This document shows positions 1 through 10,266 of a stretch of 64,000 bases of DNA, in pieces. The translations under genes and the position numbers were made by a program. The notes under the pieces are model-generated. The model was given only the letters and a program-made list of their open reading frames with translations, did no database searches and was not told where the DNA came from. How positions within the stretch are numbered: the first letter of the stretch is position 1; the number at the start of each line of letters is the position of its first letter. The DNA is from Mastigamoeba balamuthi (lineage: Eukaryota > Evosea > Mastigamoebida > Mastigamoebidae), in NCBI GenBank assembly GCA_902651635.1, contig CACRSC010000041.1:20901-84900 (forward strand). The letters are read 5' to 3'.

Positions 1-679
1 GAGCATCGTGGCGAGGCAGATCGTCGAGGCTGTCAAGTACCTGCACGACCACGGCGTCGCGCACCGCGACCTCAAGCCGCAGAACCTGCTGTGCGGCGCC
101 GGCGGGCCCACGGACATACGAATCGCAGACTTTGGCCTCAGCAAGATCTTCAACATGCAGACCATGATGAAGACCTGCTGCGGCAGCCCCGAGTATGTCG
201 GTACGCCTGCCTGCCCCCTCCTCCCTCCGCGCACCCTCAATCCCCCCCGGTTTTCTTGTTGCATTTGCTTTATTTGAATAACACTTTGGACCGCAATTGC
301 AGCGCCCGAGATCCTCGAGTGCACGAGCTACGACAACAGCGTCGACATGTGGAGCATCGGGGTGATCATCTACATCCTGCTGACAGGCTGCTTCCCGTTC
401 TGGAGCGACAACGTGCAGGTGCTCTACAAGAAGATCCTGGGCGGCGTCTACCGCTGGCCCGCCAAGCCCGACGTGTCGGACCTCGCCAAGGACCTCGTCA
501 GGAGACTGCTCGAGAGGGACACGAGCAAGCGCCTGACGGCCGCCGAGTGCCTCAAGCACCCGTGGATCGCTGGGCAGGGCGTCAGCGCGCACCAGAGCAC
601 GAGGGACTGGAAGGGGGTGCAGGACAGCAGGATGAAGAAGCCAATGACGGGGACGACGCCCAGACTGCCCCCCATCTGA
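1..679 (+). CDS. CaMK-like serine/threonine protein kinase (3' part)
   Basis: The gene enters from the left edge, so the ATP-binding lobe is missing. What remains is the C-lobe of a serine/threonine kinase: the catalytic loop HRDLKPQNLL, the DFG motif in IADFGLSK, and the activation segment GSPEYV joined across an intron to APEILE. Exon 1 ends at 200, the intron is 201-302 (GTACGC donor, TTGCAG acceptor), and exon 2 is 303-679, giving DMWSIGVIIYILLTG and the final KHPW helix. HRD Asp, Lys and DFG Asp are present, so it should be active. CaMK/CDPK-type family membership is inferred from the DxWSxGVIxYxLLxGxxPF pattern. A tail of about 35 residues follows the domain, with no clear calmodulin site or EF-hand. 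Confidence 0.9.
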
Positions 680-1047
680 AGTCCCTCCCCGCTGCACACG
701 AGGACTGCCATCAGCTGCTGGCAGCTCGTGCGTGGTCCTCCCTGTGCCGCAGGTCTCTCTACTCCCCCCAACCCCATCTCCCTGGTGCCTCTGCCGCTCG
801 GCAGCAACTGTCTCAGAAACACCACAGACAAATGACCAACTATGAACCACCATTGAAACTCATCTGTGCGAGGTGCGTGCGTCTTGATGACTGTGCGCGT
901 GTGCGCCTACGAGTACAGCAGCCAAGAGAGTCAATCAAGGGGGCCGATGCGTGCGTGTTTGGGTGGTGGTGTGTGGTGCTGTATGTGAGGTCCAAGGGGG
1001 AGTGCTAAGTGTATCAGCCAGCGAGTTCCAATCGCCCCACTGACTGC
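680..1047. other. Convergent intergenic region
   Basis: About 370 nt between the stops of the kinase (plus strand) and the coiled-coil gene (minus strand). It must hold both 3' ends. I see no AATAAA, no tRNA-like fold and no reading frame with coding character. The open frames here are extensions of shadow frames. Confidence 0.6.
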
Positions 1048-1690
1048 CTATTTGCCACTGGGAGGCGCCAGAGGACACACAGGGAACCCCGGCACGCAGT
1101 TCCACGCCCACTGCGGCGCCAGGAACGGCGTCGGCGTCGGCAGCAGCCCTCCCCCGCCCCTCGGACCCCCCGCAGCGCTGCGCTGCTGCAGAGCCCTTGC
1201 GCACGCCACGATGTCGAGCTGCGCCTTGAGCTGCCCAGCCACAGCCGTCTGCGACTTGATCTGGTGGACGCAATGCAGGGTGAGAGAGGGGAGGGAGGGA
1301 GGGAGGGACAGAGGGCACCTGCTCCTGGAGGGAGGCGAGGTGGTGCTGGAGCCTGAGCTTCTCCTCGTGCATGGCCTGCATGTCGGCCTGGTCCGATGCG
1401 AGCTGCTTGAACGTCTCTCGCATCGTCCGCCACTTGTCCGTGACGGTGCTGATCCGCTCCTCCTGGACCCGCGAGATCTCCTGCAGCAGCTCGACGTCCT
1501 TGCGCGCCCGGTCGAGCTCGCTGGCCCTCTGGGCGGCCTGTGCGCGGAGGCCGGCGATCTCCCAGTCGCGCTCGTGCAGCTGCTCCTTGAGCTCCGCGTT
1601 CTCGCGGCGGGCCTGCATGAGGCTCTGCGCCAGCTCCTGCACCCTCGCGGGGGACAGCTCGGCCATGCCGCTGAGGCGCGCGGTGTTCAT
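1048..1690 (-). CDS. Small coiled-coil protein, unknown function
   Basis: Two exons: 1319-1690 (ATG at 1690) and 1048-1260, separated by a 58-nt intron whose pyrimidine tract appears as GGGA repeats on the plus strand. The product is 194 residues. Residues 10-125 form a continuous heptad-rich coiled coil (ELKEQLHERDWEIAGLRAQ and similar), rich in Glu, Arg, Leu and Gln. The second exon adds a short amphipathic stretch (IKSQTAVAGQLKAQL) and a Gly/Pro-rich tail. An in-frame ATG 29 codons upstream exists, but the MNTARLSGM start gives the more compact protein. I do not recognise the family. It could be a cytoskeletal or complex-scaffolding subunit. Confidence 0.65.
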
Positions 1691-2275
1691 CCGAGGTTGC
1701 TGCGGGTTGGCGGGAAACAATTGCCGGTCGAGATCGAGACCTCGATCGGGATGGGATCGGGTACAATTCGGATTCACTGCCGCCTCGATCTAATGAGCAA
1801 GAATCCGGCCAGTTCCCACGGAGGGGTTTTTTTGTAGCGGCTCTGAGGGCACAGGACACGACCGTCGAGGCGGCGGTGGGAAGGAGGCTTGGACACCACC
1901 CCATAGTCACTCGGCCCAACGCAGCCTCTGTACCACTGCGGCTCGCGGCTAGCCTTGGCGATCCAGTCGGAAGTCCTGCTCGCATCGCAGTGGACGCCGC
2001 TCAAGCGGGGGGTCCCCCATGTCCGAGTATGATGGCAGGCTGACAGGTTCACACAGCAACCTGATGAAAGTACTCTTGATTGTAAAAGACTCTGTCTGGC
2101 GATGGGAGGGGTCCAGGATAGTTATCTCATGTTTCACCTCCGAGGACATCGATTTGCACGTGGCGTTGGCCGGTCGAAGAAGATTGGCAGAAAGGGGAGA
2201 TAAAGATATCCGATCGGTGTATCTGCTTTGATTGATTTTTACTGTCAACAAGAGGCAAACGGGGCAGGAAACGCA
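1691..2275. promoter_or_regulatory. Divergent intergenic region with GATATC element
   Basis: 585 nt separating the divergent coiled-coil gene and the Rab-vWA-VIT gene. A GATATC element lies at 2205-2210, 66 nt upstream of the plus-strand ATG, in the same position range as GATAT elements of other genes in this window. No other coding frame in this stretch looks real. Confidence 0.4.
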
Positions 2276-5200
2276 ATGGCAGACGATTACGACCGGCTGA
2301 TCAAGGTCGTAGTGATGGGCGACGCCGGCGTCGGCAAGTCGGACCTCGTGCGCTCGGTCTGCGGCCTCGAAATCAACCCGAACGCGCCCTACCAGACGAC
2401 CGTTGGCATCGACTTCAGCACCGTCATCTACGGCCCCGTCCTCTCGGGGTCCTCCTTCAGCCGCGTCAAGTTCCAGATCGTGCGCCTGCCCCCCCCACCT
2501 CCCTCGTCTCCTCTCGTCCGTCCCGTCTGCGCGTTGTGTGGGGGCCCAAGAAATCTTCAACTGCGCATAAGGAAACCAACAAATTGAATTTATTTCCATT
2601 TCCCAGGCCATGTCATTTTCACCGGAAAATCAATCAGACAGTTTAATATACGCGACTGACGGCAAACCCCCGTGACGGCCGCAAAAAGTGGGACACGGCG
2701 GGGCAGGAGAGGTTCCGGTCGCTGGCGGCGTCGTACTTCCGGGGCGCCATGTGCATCGTGGCGTGCTACAGCACCGCGTCGTCCGACTCGCTGCGCAGCC
2801 TCGACGCGTGGCTGGCGACGGCCCACGCGTCCTCGTCGGACAAGTGCTCGTTCGTCGTCGCGGGCCTCAAGACGGACCTCGCGGGCCAGCGCCAGGTGCC
2901 GCGCGACGCCGGCCTGGCCTACGCCCGCGCCCACCACGCCTCGTTCGTCGAGCTCTCGTCGCACAGCCGCGACGGCCTCGACCTCTTCCTCCCCACCGTC
3001 CTCTTCGGCACCGTCCACGAGATGAGCTGCCCTCCGCCGGCCCCGGACGCCCCCGAGGCCCCGGGCAGCGAGGCCCCCGCGGAGCAGTGCGGGGCCGAGG
3101 CGCCCCCGGAGCCGCAGGCGGCGGCAGCGAGCGTCCTGAGCCGAGCGGGGGCGCGCGACAAGGAGCGGGAGGAGGAGGGCGAGGAGGGCGAGGAGGCGGC
3201 CGGCGAGCAGCGGTGGGGCGTCGACCTCGTGTTCGTCGTCGACGAGACGGGGTCGATGGGGGGCCAGATCCAGGTCGTCAAGGAGCGCGTCACCGACATC
3301 GTCGCCACCGTGTCGGCGCTGCCGCTCTGCGGCGGGCTGCGCGTGGGGCTCGTGGGGTACCGCGACCACTCGGACGCCTGGGTCTCGTGCGTCCACGTGC
3401 CGCTGACGGCCGACCTGGCGCGCGTGGTCGCCGGGGTCGACCGCATGGCCGCTGGCGGGGGCGGCGACTACCCCGAGGCCGTCGCCGACGGCCTCTACGA
3501 GCTCGTGCGGCTCGGCTGGCGCGCGGGGGCGAGCAAGACGGCCGTCCTCATCGCCGACGCCCCGCCGCACGGCGTCGGCGTGCCCGGGGACTCGTTCCCC
3601 GAGGGCTGCCCGTGCGGCCAGGACTGGCTCGAGCAGGTGCAGGGCTGTCGCGAGATGGGCATCGTCGTGCACGCTGTCGCCTGCAAGGGGCTCCGCGAGA
3701 CCGACGTCTGGCGCCGCATCGCCCGCGACACGCACGGGCAGTACTTCGAGCTCTCCGACTACAGCCTGCTGCCTCCGCTGATAGCAGGGGTGCGTGCGGT
3801 CTCTGCGTCTCCCCTGGGAGAGTCTCTCTCACGCGGCGGTTCTGCAGGTCGCAGAGTCGGACCTGTCGAAGCTGCTCGTAGTCTCGGAGGTGCTCGGGGC
3901 CCTCGCGGGGATCGGCGCCGCTCTGCGGGCGACGCAGTCGGAGGACGACAGGCTGCAGCTGCTTCTCGGGCACCTCTCGTCCAAGGGCGTCACGGTGCAG
4001 CACAAGCCCGCGCCCAACGCGGAGGTTGTCTCGCGGCCGCTAGAGAAGGGGGACGTCGAGCAGGCTGTCTGCGCGCTGCGCAGGGCGGGGGCCAGCGCGG
4101 ACGTCTCTGCCCTGTTCCCGCAGGCGGGGCTGGGGGCTCTGCAGGCCAGGGTGGGGCTCTTCTCGAGGGCCGACGACTCGCCGGTGCCGCTGAAGAAGGT
4201 CGAGGCGTCGGCGAGGATACGCGGCCTGGCCGCCGAGGTCGTGGTCTCCCAGACGTTCACCAACGAGTGGCAGACGGCGATCGAGGCCACGTACCGCTTC
4301 CCAGTCGACCCGATGGCCGCCGTCACCGGCTTTGTCGCCGAGGTCGACGGGAAGCGCATCGTGGCGCGCTGCATGACCAAGGCCAAGGCGGCGCAGAGGT
4401 ACGAGGACGCCATAGCCAGCGGCGCCGGGGCGTACCTGCTCGAGCAGAAGGCCGCAGACGTGTTCTGCGTCAGCGTCGGCAACCTGCCCGCGGGGAAGAG
4501 CGTCGTGGTCAGCCTAACGTACGTCGTGCAGCTCCAGGCCCGTGACAGGTCGCTGCGCTTTGTCCTCCCGATGACGATCGCGCCCAAGTACTGCGACCCT
4601 TCGCTGGCCGAGCACGGCCAGCCACGCGCCCCAGCCAGCAGAGACAGGCCCTGCGTCTCGATCGGCGTGGAGATCAGCGCAGCGTCCCCGGCCACGCAAG
4701 CCGTCTCGCCCACTCACGACATTGCCGTCGAGAAGGTTTGCGCGACCTCTCAGCTCCTGCCCGCTTACCCCTTTTGGCGCACAGAAGGGGGACGCGCTGT
4801 CGGTCAGGCTGAGGGAAGCCGTCGCAGAGATGAGCACGGACTTTGTCCTGGAGTTGCAGAACGCCATTGGCGCTGGCTGCAGCGTCGTACTGGAGGAGTG
4901 GGAGGGGCCCGAGAGCCTCCCGATGGCTGCGGCTGCGGTGTTCTGCCCGGAGATCGGCGAGGTCCCTGACCCTGCCCTGGCCCGAGAGCTCGTTGTCCTG
5001 CTGGACTGCTCGGCCTCGATGGCAGGAGGGCCGCTGCGCAAGGCCTCCGACGTCCTCGAGGAGCTCGCGCAGTGCCTGGGACTCCTGCCCCCTGGGACAA
5101 CGCTCAACATCGTCACGTTCGGGTCGCGCACGAAGCGCCTGTTCATCGAGTCCCAGAGCATCAGCTCGCCAGAGGCAGCGCAGGAGGTCGCCGAGCTGGC

Positions 5201-6745
5201 GCACAGGCTCAGGCCCGACCACGGGGGCACGCAGCTCGCGTCCGCGTTGCAGGTGCTCGAGCAGGACGTGCTCTGTCCCAGCGGGCACGTGATGGAAGAG
5301 GCGCTGCTGCACGAGCTCGACGCGGCCCCCATCTGCTCGGCCTGCGCCGGAAGGGGTACCGAGTTCGACGGGCACCCGTTCCTGTGCCCGCTCTGCGACT
5401 ACACGCTCTGCGGCGTGTGCTCGAACTCGAAGAGGCTCTGCTCTCCGCCGAAGTCGAAGCCTCGCGCTGTTCTTCTCATCACGGTGCCACTTTGCGTTCC
5501 CTACCGTCATTGATCGTTGCTGACTATTGCGTGTCCAGGACGGGGCTGTGTGGCAGGAGGAGCCCGTTGTTCAGATGGCCAGGAAGCTGGCGTCTAAGAA
5601 CATGATTTACCCGCTGGGGGTCGGCCACGGGGTCTCACAGGGTCTTCTCTACGCCATCGCCGCAGAGACCAACGGCGCGGTCGAGTTCTGCACCCCCGAG
5701 GAGAACGTCAGGCCAGCACTTCACAGGCATCTGCGCAGGATGTTCGCGTCTGTCGGCGGTGCGATGCATTGTGCTCCTGCGCGCTGTTCTGACTGAGAAC
5801 ACAGACGTCGCTGTGGAGTGGGACGATGTGTGCTCCTCGACCCCGAGGAAGTACACGTCTGCAGCCGGCGGGACATGCGTTGTCTCGTACGCGCTGCTCG
5901 AGAGGCCGAGTGCTCCCGTGGAGGTCACCCTTAAGGGGACTTTCATGAGCTCGCAGTACGCGATGACCGCCGTGATAGACCCGTCGACGGCTGTCAAGGG
6001 AGGCGCGATACACCGCCTCTGCGCTCGCTCGATGATCCGCGAGATGGAAGTCGCCACCACGGGCACGAAGGACGACCAAGAGCGAGCGATAGTCGACCTC
6101 GCGCTCAAGTACTCGCTGGCGTCGCAGTACACGAGCTTCGTTGCCGTGGAGCACCGAAACGAGGCTGTCTCGAGCTCGATGATCCGGGTCAGTGTGAACC
6201 CCGAGCAGCCGAAGCAGTCTCGTTCGCCATCACCACAGGTTGTCAGGCCCGGCGGCGTTTTGTGCCGACTCGATCGCGACCGCCGTCAGCGGGAGTCGTG
6301 CGTGCAGTTCACCAAACCAGCTCGTGGCCCGAGGGACACTAGAGGCAGCTCCTCTGGCTGCTGTGGCGGGGGCGATAGCCGCAACGGTCGCGCCAGCTCT
6401 CCCGTTCAGTCCATGTCGCCGAAGGGAACTACTAAGAGTCCCGCCACGTTGGGACTGGACGCCATCCGCAGGCTGCTCAAGTGCCAGAATGCAGACGGTT
6501 CGTTCGAGCTCGACGGCTGCACTGCGGTTCTTATCGGCGGTGAGCCGATGATCGAGGGAAAGAGGCCGAAAGAGATACCGCGGGCCGTTTGGACGACGTG
6601 CCTGGTGCTTGTCGTTTTCACCTTGGCCAAGGACCACCAACTCGAATGGCAGTCAGCAGATCGCAAGGCGCGCGAATGGTTGTGCAGCCTGAAGACGATC
6701 CCCATTTCCAAGTGCTTTGACCTCGCGTCGGCCGCCTTCAAATGA
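2276..6745 (+). CDS. Rab-like GTPase / vWA / VIT / vWA fusion protein
   Basis: Six exons (2276-2479, 2689-3789, 3848-4735, 4785-5483, 5539-5758, 5805-6745) give about 1,350 residues. Residues 1-165 are a Rab-type G domain: P-loop GDAGVGKS, switch TTVGIDF, and WDTAGQERFRS split by intron 1. The G4 motif reads GLKTDL, so the usual Asn of NKxD is Leu. A Glu/Ala-rich linker follows, then vWA-1 (about 243-430) with MIDAS DETGS, a VIT domain (about 550-690), and vWA-2 from about 795 with MIDAS DCSAS. A Cys-rich CxxC module (about 915-945) lies inside vWA-2. The C-terminus (RRLLKCQNADGSFELDG, WTTCLVLVVF) resembles the tail of PARP4-like VIT-vWA proteins. Known VIT-vWA proteins act in vault-associated or extracellular matrix roles, and the Rab head is unusual. 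Exon joins restore domain motifs. No prenylation motif is present. Confidence 0.85.
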
Positions 6746-6822
6746 CACTGCTCATAATGCTGTAAAGGAGTGCCACAAGTGGCAATACAAACAGGCTTTG
6801 TGGCTCGTAAAGACCGCTGTGT

Positions 6823-9819
6823 CTATTGGTTGTTCTTCATGCCGAACATCTTCTTTTTGCGGCCCCTGAACATCTTACTGGCGCCCTTGCCGCCCTTCTT
6901 GCTCTTGGTGGCCTTCTCGACGAACTGCTTCCTCTTGCCTCCGATGACCATTGCGAAGGGCTTTGCGCGTGCCCGAACCTTCTCGGACCTGCCGCGCTCG
7001 ATCTTGTGCTTCTCGAACTCGGCCTGGTTCTCCTTGTGGATCGCAATACGCTCCTCCCTGGTCAGGCGCTTCTTGATGTCGGGCTCGATGTCCTCCGCCC
7101 CGATGAAGCCGAACGGGTCAGCCTCAGCGTCCGAGTCGCTGTCGTCCGACTCAGACTCCGATTCGACTGCCGTTGCTCCCTTGAGCAGCTTACGGCGGAA
7201 AGACGGGCTGTTTGTAACAGTGCGAAAGTGAGAACACGGAAGCGACTGCGGGACAGGGGCAGGGGCAGGGGCAGGGCGTACTCCTCCGAGGCCTTCTTCT
7301 TGAGGATTCTGAGAAGCCTGAGGTCCTCCTGCGACAGGATGTTGTCCTGACCCTCGCTGGGGGCAGCGCTGGCCTCCTGCTCGGGCTTAGCCTCCTGAAC
7401 GGGCTTCTCGGCCTCGGCCGTCTTGGGCTTCTTCTTGTGGGGCTCCTTGTCCTCCGCCTGAGCCGCAGACCTCTTCTTCCCCTTTGGAGCCTCTTCCTCC
7501 TCGTCCGAGTCCTCGGCGTCATCGTCATCGTCATCTGCCTCGGCCTCGTCGTCGTCGTCGTCGTCGTCGTCGTCATCATCGGCCTCAGCGTCATCGTCAT
7601 CATCGGAACCCTCTTCCTCCTCGTCGTCAGAGCCCTCCCCATCCTCGTCGTCAGAGCCCTCCCCATCCTGCTCCGAGTCCTCGAGCTCCATGACGCTCCC
7701 ATCATCGTCCGAGCCTTCGCCCTCGCCGGCCTCGACCTCCTTGTCGGACATGTCACTGCCCTCCTCCTCGGAGCCGTCCTCGTCTTCAGAGCTCTCGGGC
7801 GCGATCTCCGAGTCCGGAGGGTTTGCGGCGTCGAACTCGGCGAGGTCCAGCTGCTTTCTGGCCATCTGCGCCTTGGCGGCCCTGAGCAGCTCGATGCCCT
7901 CAACGTCGTCCAGCACGTCCGACGCTCCGAACTCCTTGGGCTTCGTGCCCGCGGACACCTTCCCTCTGTCCTTCTTGCGCAGCAGCGTCGGATTCACCTC
8001 GCGGTACAGCTGCAGCAGCGAACGCGAGGCAGCCACCACGGCCTTGTTGTGGCTCTTCTTGTACGCCACGAGGTCCCTCAGCAGCGTCGAGTTCATCACC
8101 AGAGGGCACCTCTCGCAGATCGCTCTCACGGTGTTCATGCTGGGGCACACAGTTGTCAATTACCCGGCGCTGTGGCACACGAGTGAAGGGGAAAGGCGGT
8201 ACCCGATGGCCATGACCTCCTCCGAGGAGCGGTCGTTCACGAACTCGTCAGCCAGCGTCTTGATGACAGGCTCCAGGGCGTCCGGAGGAACCATGTCGTG
8301 GCACGCCTGCGCCGTGATCGCCAGCAGCTGCGACGCGTCTGCGCACGCAGGGGGAGGTGAGGCGTGCTGTGCAGGCGATGTGGCCAGCGGGGGGAATGCA
8401 CGCACGCTCCTGGCGAGGGCGGAGGTAGCGCTGCATGAAGGGGTAGAAGCCGAGGAGGACGACCTTGTGGGCGGTGATGAGCCTGCTGATGAAGTTCATC
8501 ATCATGACGCGGACGTCAAACGACTCGTTCGACGTGCGCAGCATCGCCAGGACCTTCTTCGCGTAGCCGTGGGGGTCGTGGATCAGCTCGATCGCCGGCC
8601 AGTTGGGCTTCTGCCTGTTCTGGTCCTCCGGCTGGGGCTTCGCCATGTTTTGCTGCACGGCCAAGCAAGTTCAATAACCGGACGATAAAGCGACCAACAG
8701 GGGATGAAATCTGGAAGTGGATGTGATCAATAGAAATCAAGCGAGTGAGCGCGGGGGCAGGAAGGAAATCCGGGAGGGAGTTAATTAAATCTGGCCAATA
8801 GAAATCAAGTAAGAGTGGATGGGGGGAGCTGGGGAGGGAGTGGACCTTGAGCTCCTTGATCTCCTTCTTCTTTTTGCGGGTCTTGCGGGTGATCTTGGCC
8901 TTCTTCATCTCCTTCTTGAGCTCCTGCTGGCGCTCGGCGCGCTTGCGGGCAAAGTCCTCGTCCCTCGTGTCCTCCTCGTCGCCCACGGGCGCCCCGACGT
9001 CGAGGAAGAACCTCAGCGTGCCCACGACGATCTTGGAGCACTTGGAGAACACGCCCGTGGCGATGACGTTGACCGTCTTGGGGTCGTTCCACACGCGCTT
9101 GCGGTACAGCTCGACCATGACCTCGAGCGACTTGCGCGCGGCCGTGGGGTTGGGGTCCTGCAGCATCGTGTACATGAAGTTGACCAGCGTCCTGTTGAGC
9201 TCGTTGTCCTTCTTCTTCTTGTTGATCGACTTGATGTCGCTCACGATGTGCCTGCGCCACACGTCATTAATTCCGAGGAATCGGGGAAATGCCTGCGTTG
9301 AGTCACGGGAGGGGAGGGGATCGTACTTGTGCAGGAGCTTGCGCAGGTACTTGTCGTGGCAGCGGAACAGCTTGAAGAAGAGCGAGAGCAGGGCCGTGGG
9401 CGAGAGCATCTCCCTGCTGCGCAGCAGGATGAGCGCCTGCACGAGCGTCTTCCTCAGCGGCGGCTCGAGCGTGTTGATGTGCGCCTCGAGCAGGCCGCTG
9501 ATCTGCTGCGGGAACTCCGCCAGCTCCTTGGGGTAGCACGGTGCCACCTGTCACCCCCCACACGCCAAACACCGCACGGGGGTCCCCCGAAGAAGGTCAG
9601 CGGGCAGGCAGAGGAGGAGGGCAGGGTGGAGTGGGGGTGCGGCACCTGGGAGAGGAAGTTGACGAGGTCATTGAAGTCCTTGCTGTCCCCCTTGGGCGGC
9701 TTGATCAGGAAGACCTCGAGGCGCGAGAGGAAGTGGCGGTGCTGCTGCAGGAACTCCTCGCGGTAGCCCTGCGCGTCGCGCTTGCAGTACCCCTGCAGCT
9801 GCGCGAGGTCTGTCACCAT
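6823..9819 (-). CDS. SDA1: SDA1 homologue, 60S ribosome biogenesis factor
   Basis: Seven exons on the minus strand (9646-9819, 9327-9547, 8846-9251, 8406-8652, 8203-8338, 7282-8139, 6823-7207) give 808 residues. The joined protein follows the SDA1/SDAD1 order closely: [14 protein letters not shown] near the N-terminus, then [63 protein letters not shown], and [16 protein letters not shown] very acidic Asp/Glu tract and a basic C-terminus ([11 protein letters not shown]) complete it. SDA1 is a nucleolar/nucleoplasmic factor needed for 60S subunit maturation and export. At 808 residues it is longer than the roughly 690-770 of fungal and animal SDA1, mainly from the acidic tract. All six introns are GT-AG and every junction matches family alignment without gaps. 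Confidence 0.93.
7546..7579. repeat. GTC/ATC trinucleotide tract coding poly-Asp
   Basis: A short GTC-rich microsatellite read on the minus strand as GAC/GAT codons, making a run of aspartates in SDA1. It sits in a longer stretch (about 7500-7720) of imperfect acidic repeats, including near-identical copies encoding GEGSDDE. Slippage-prone, so length may vary between strains. Confidence 0.8.
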
Positions 9820-10266
9820 CTCGGAAGGAGCCGCAAAAAAGCGGAAGATATTTTTGCAGAAGATAACAAATATCCAGCGCTGATGTCATCTCCGAGAGCG
9901 CAACGGCAAAACCCACACGCACCAGCCCCCCAAGCGGCGGATGCTGCCACGTTCACACCGTTGCACGCACACCAAGAGGTCTCCGTGAGTGGAGAGGTGT
10001 CCAGGGGCGCGATTAACGGTCGCCCCACAGCGAAAAAAACTCGCAGCGAGATAAAAACACTTATCGTCCGCTCCACCGGGGACGTTTGCGGGGCGTCCGT
10101 TGCCATCGTCCCGGATTCTGCTTCCGCCCCCCTCGTCGCGGAGGAATTGGCCGGAATCCGCCTGATTCCTGGTGATTTCCTGGATAGAAGGAGAAATTCT
10201 TGGCGACCACACAGCACCGGCGACTGAAAGATACTCGCGCGCCGAAGCCGCTAACAGCACCAGCAG
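9820..10266. promoter_or_regulatory. Divergent promoter region SDA1 / PP6 regulatory subunit
   Basis: 447 nt between two divergent start codons. On the SDA1 side, GGATATTTG (minus strand, 9867-9875) and a second AT-rich ATATCT (around 9847-9852) lie within 60 nt of the ATG. On the other side an AGATAC sits about 35 nt before 10267. No coding frame here looks real. Confidence 0.4.

Noticed and set aside
1291-1312. GGGA tandem repeat as a regulatory or G-quadruplex element
   Set aside because: It is the complement of an intron polypyrimidine tract; the same pattern is at 30550-30577 in another intron.
2749-4545. A single 598-codon frame crossing 3790-3847
   Set aside because: Past 3789 the translation becomes Gly/Arg-rich noise, while splicing 3790-3847 (GTGCGT...TGCAG) joins vWA-1 to the VIT-containing frame.
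7437-8186. 249-codon plus-strand frame rich in Val and Leu
   Set aside because: It is the antisense of the Asp/Glu-rich SDA1 exon; the hydrophobic look comes from complementing acidic codons.
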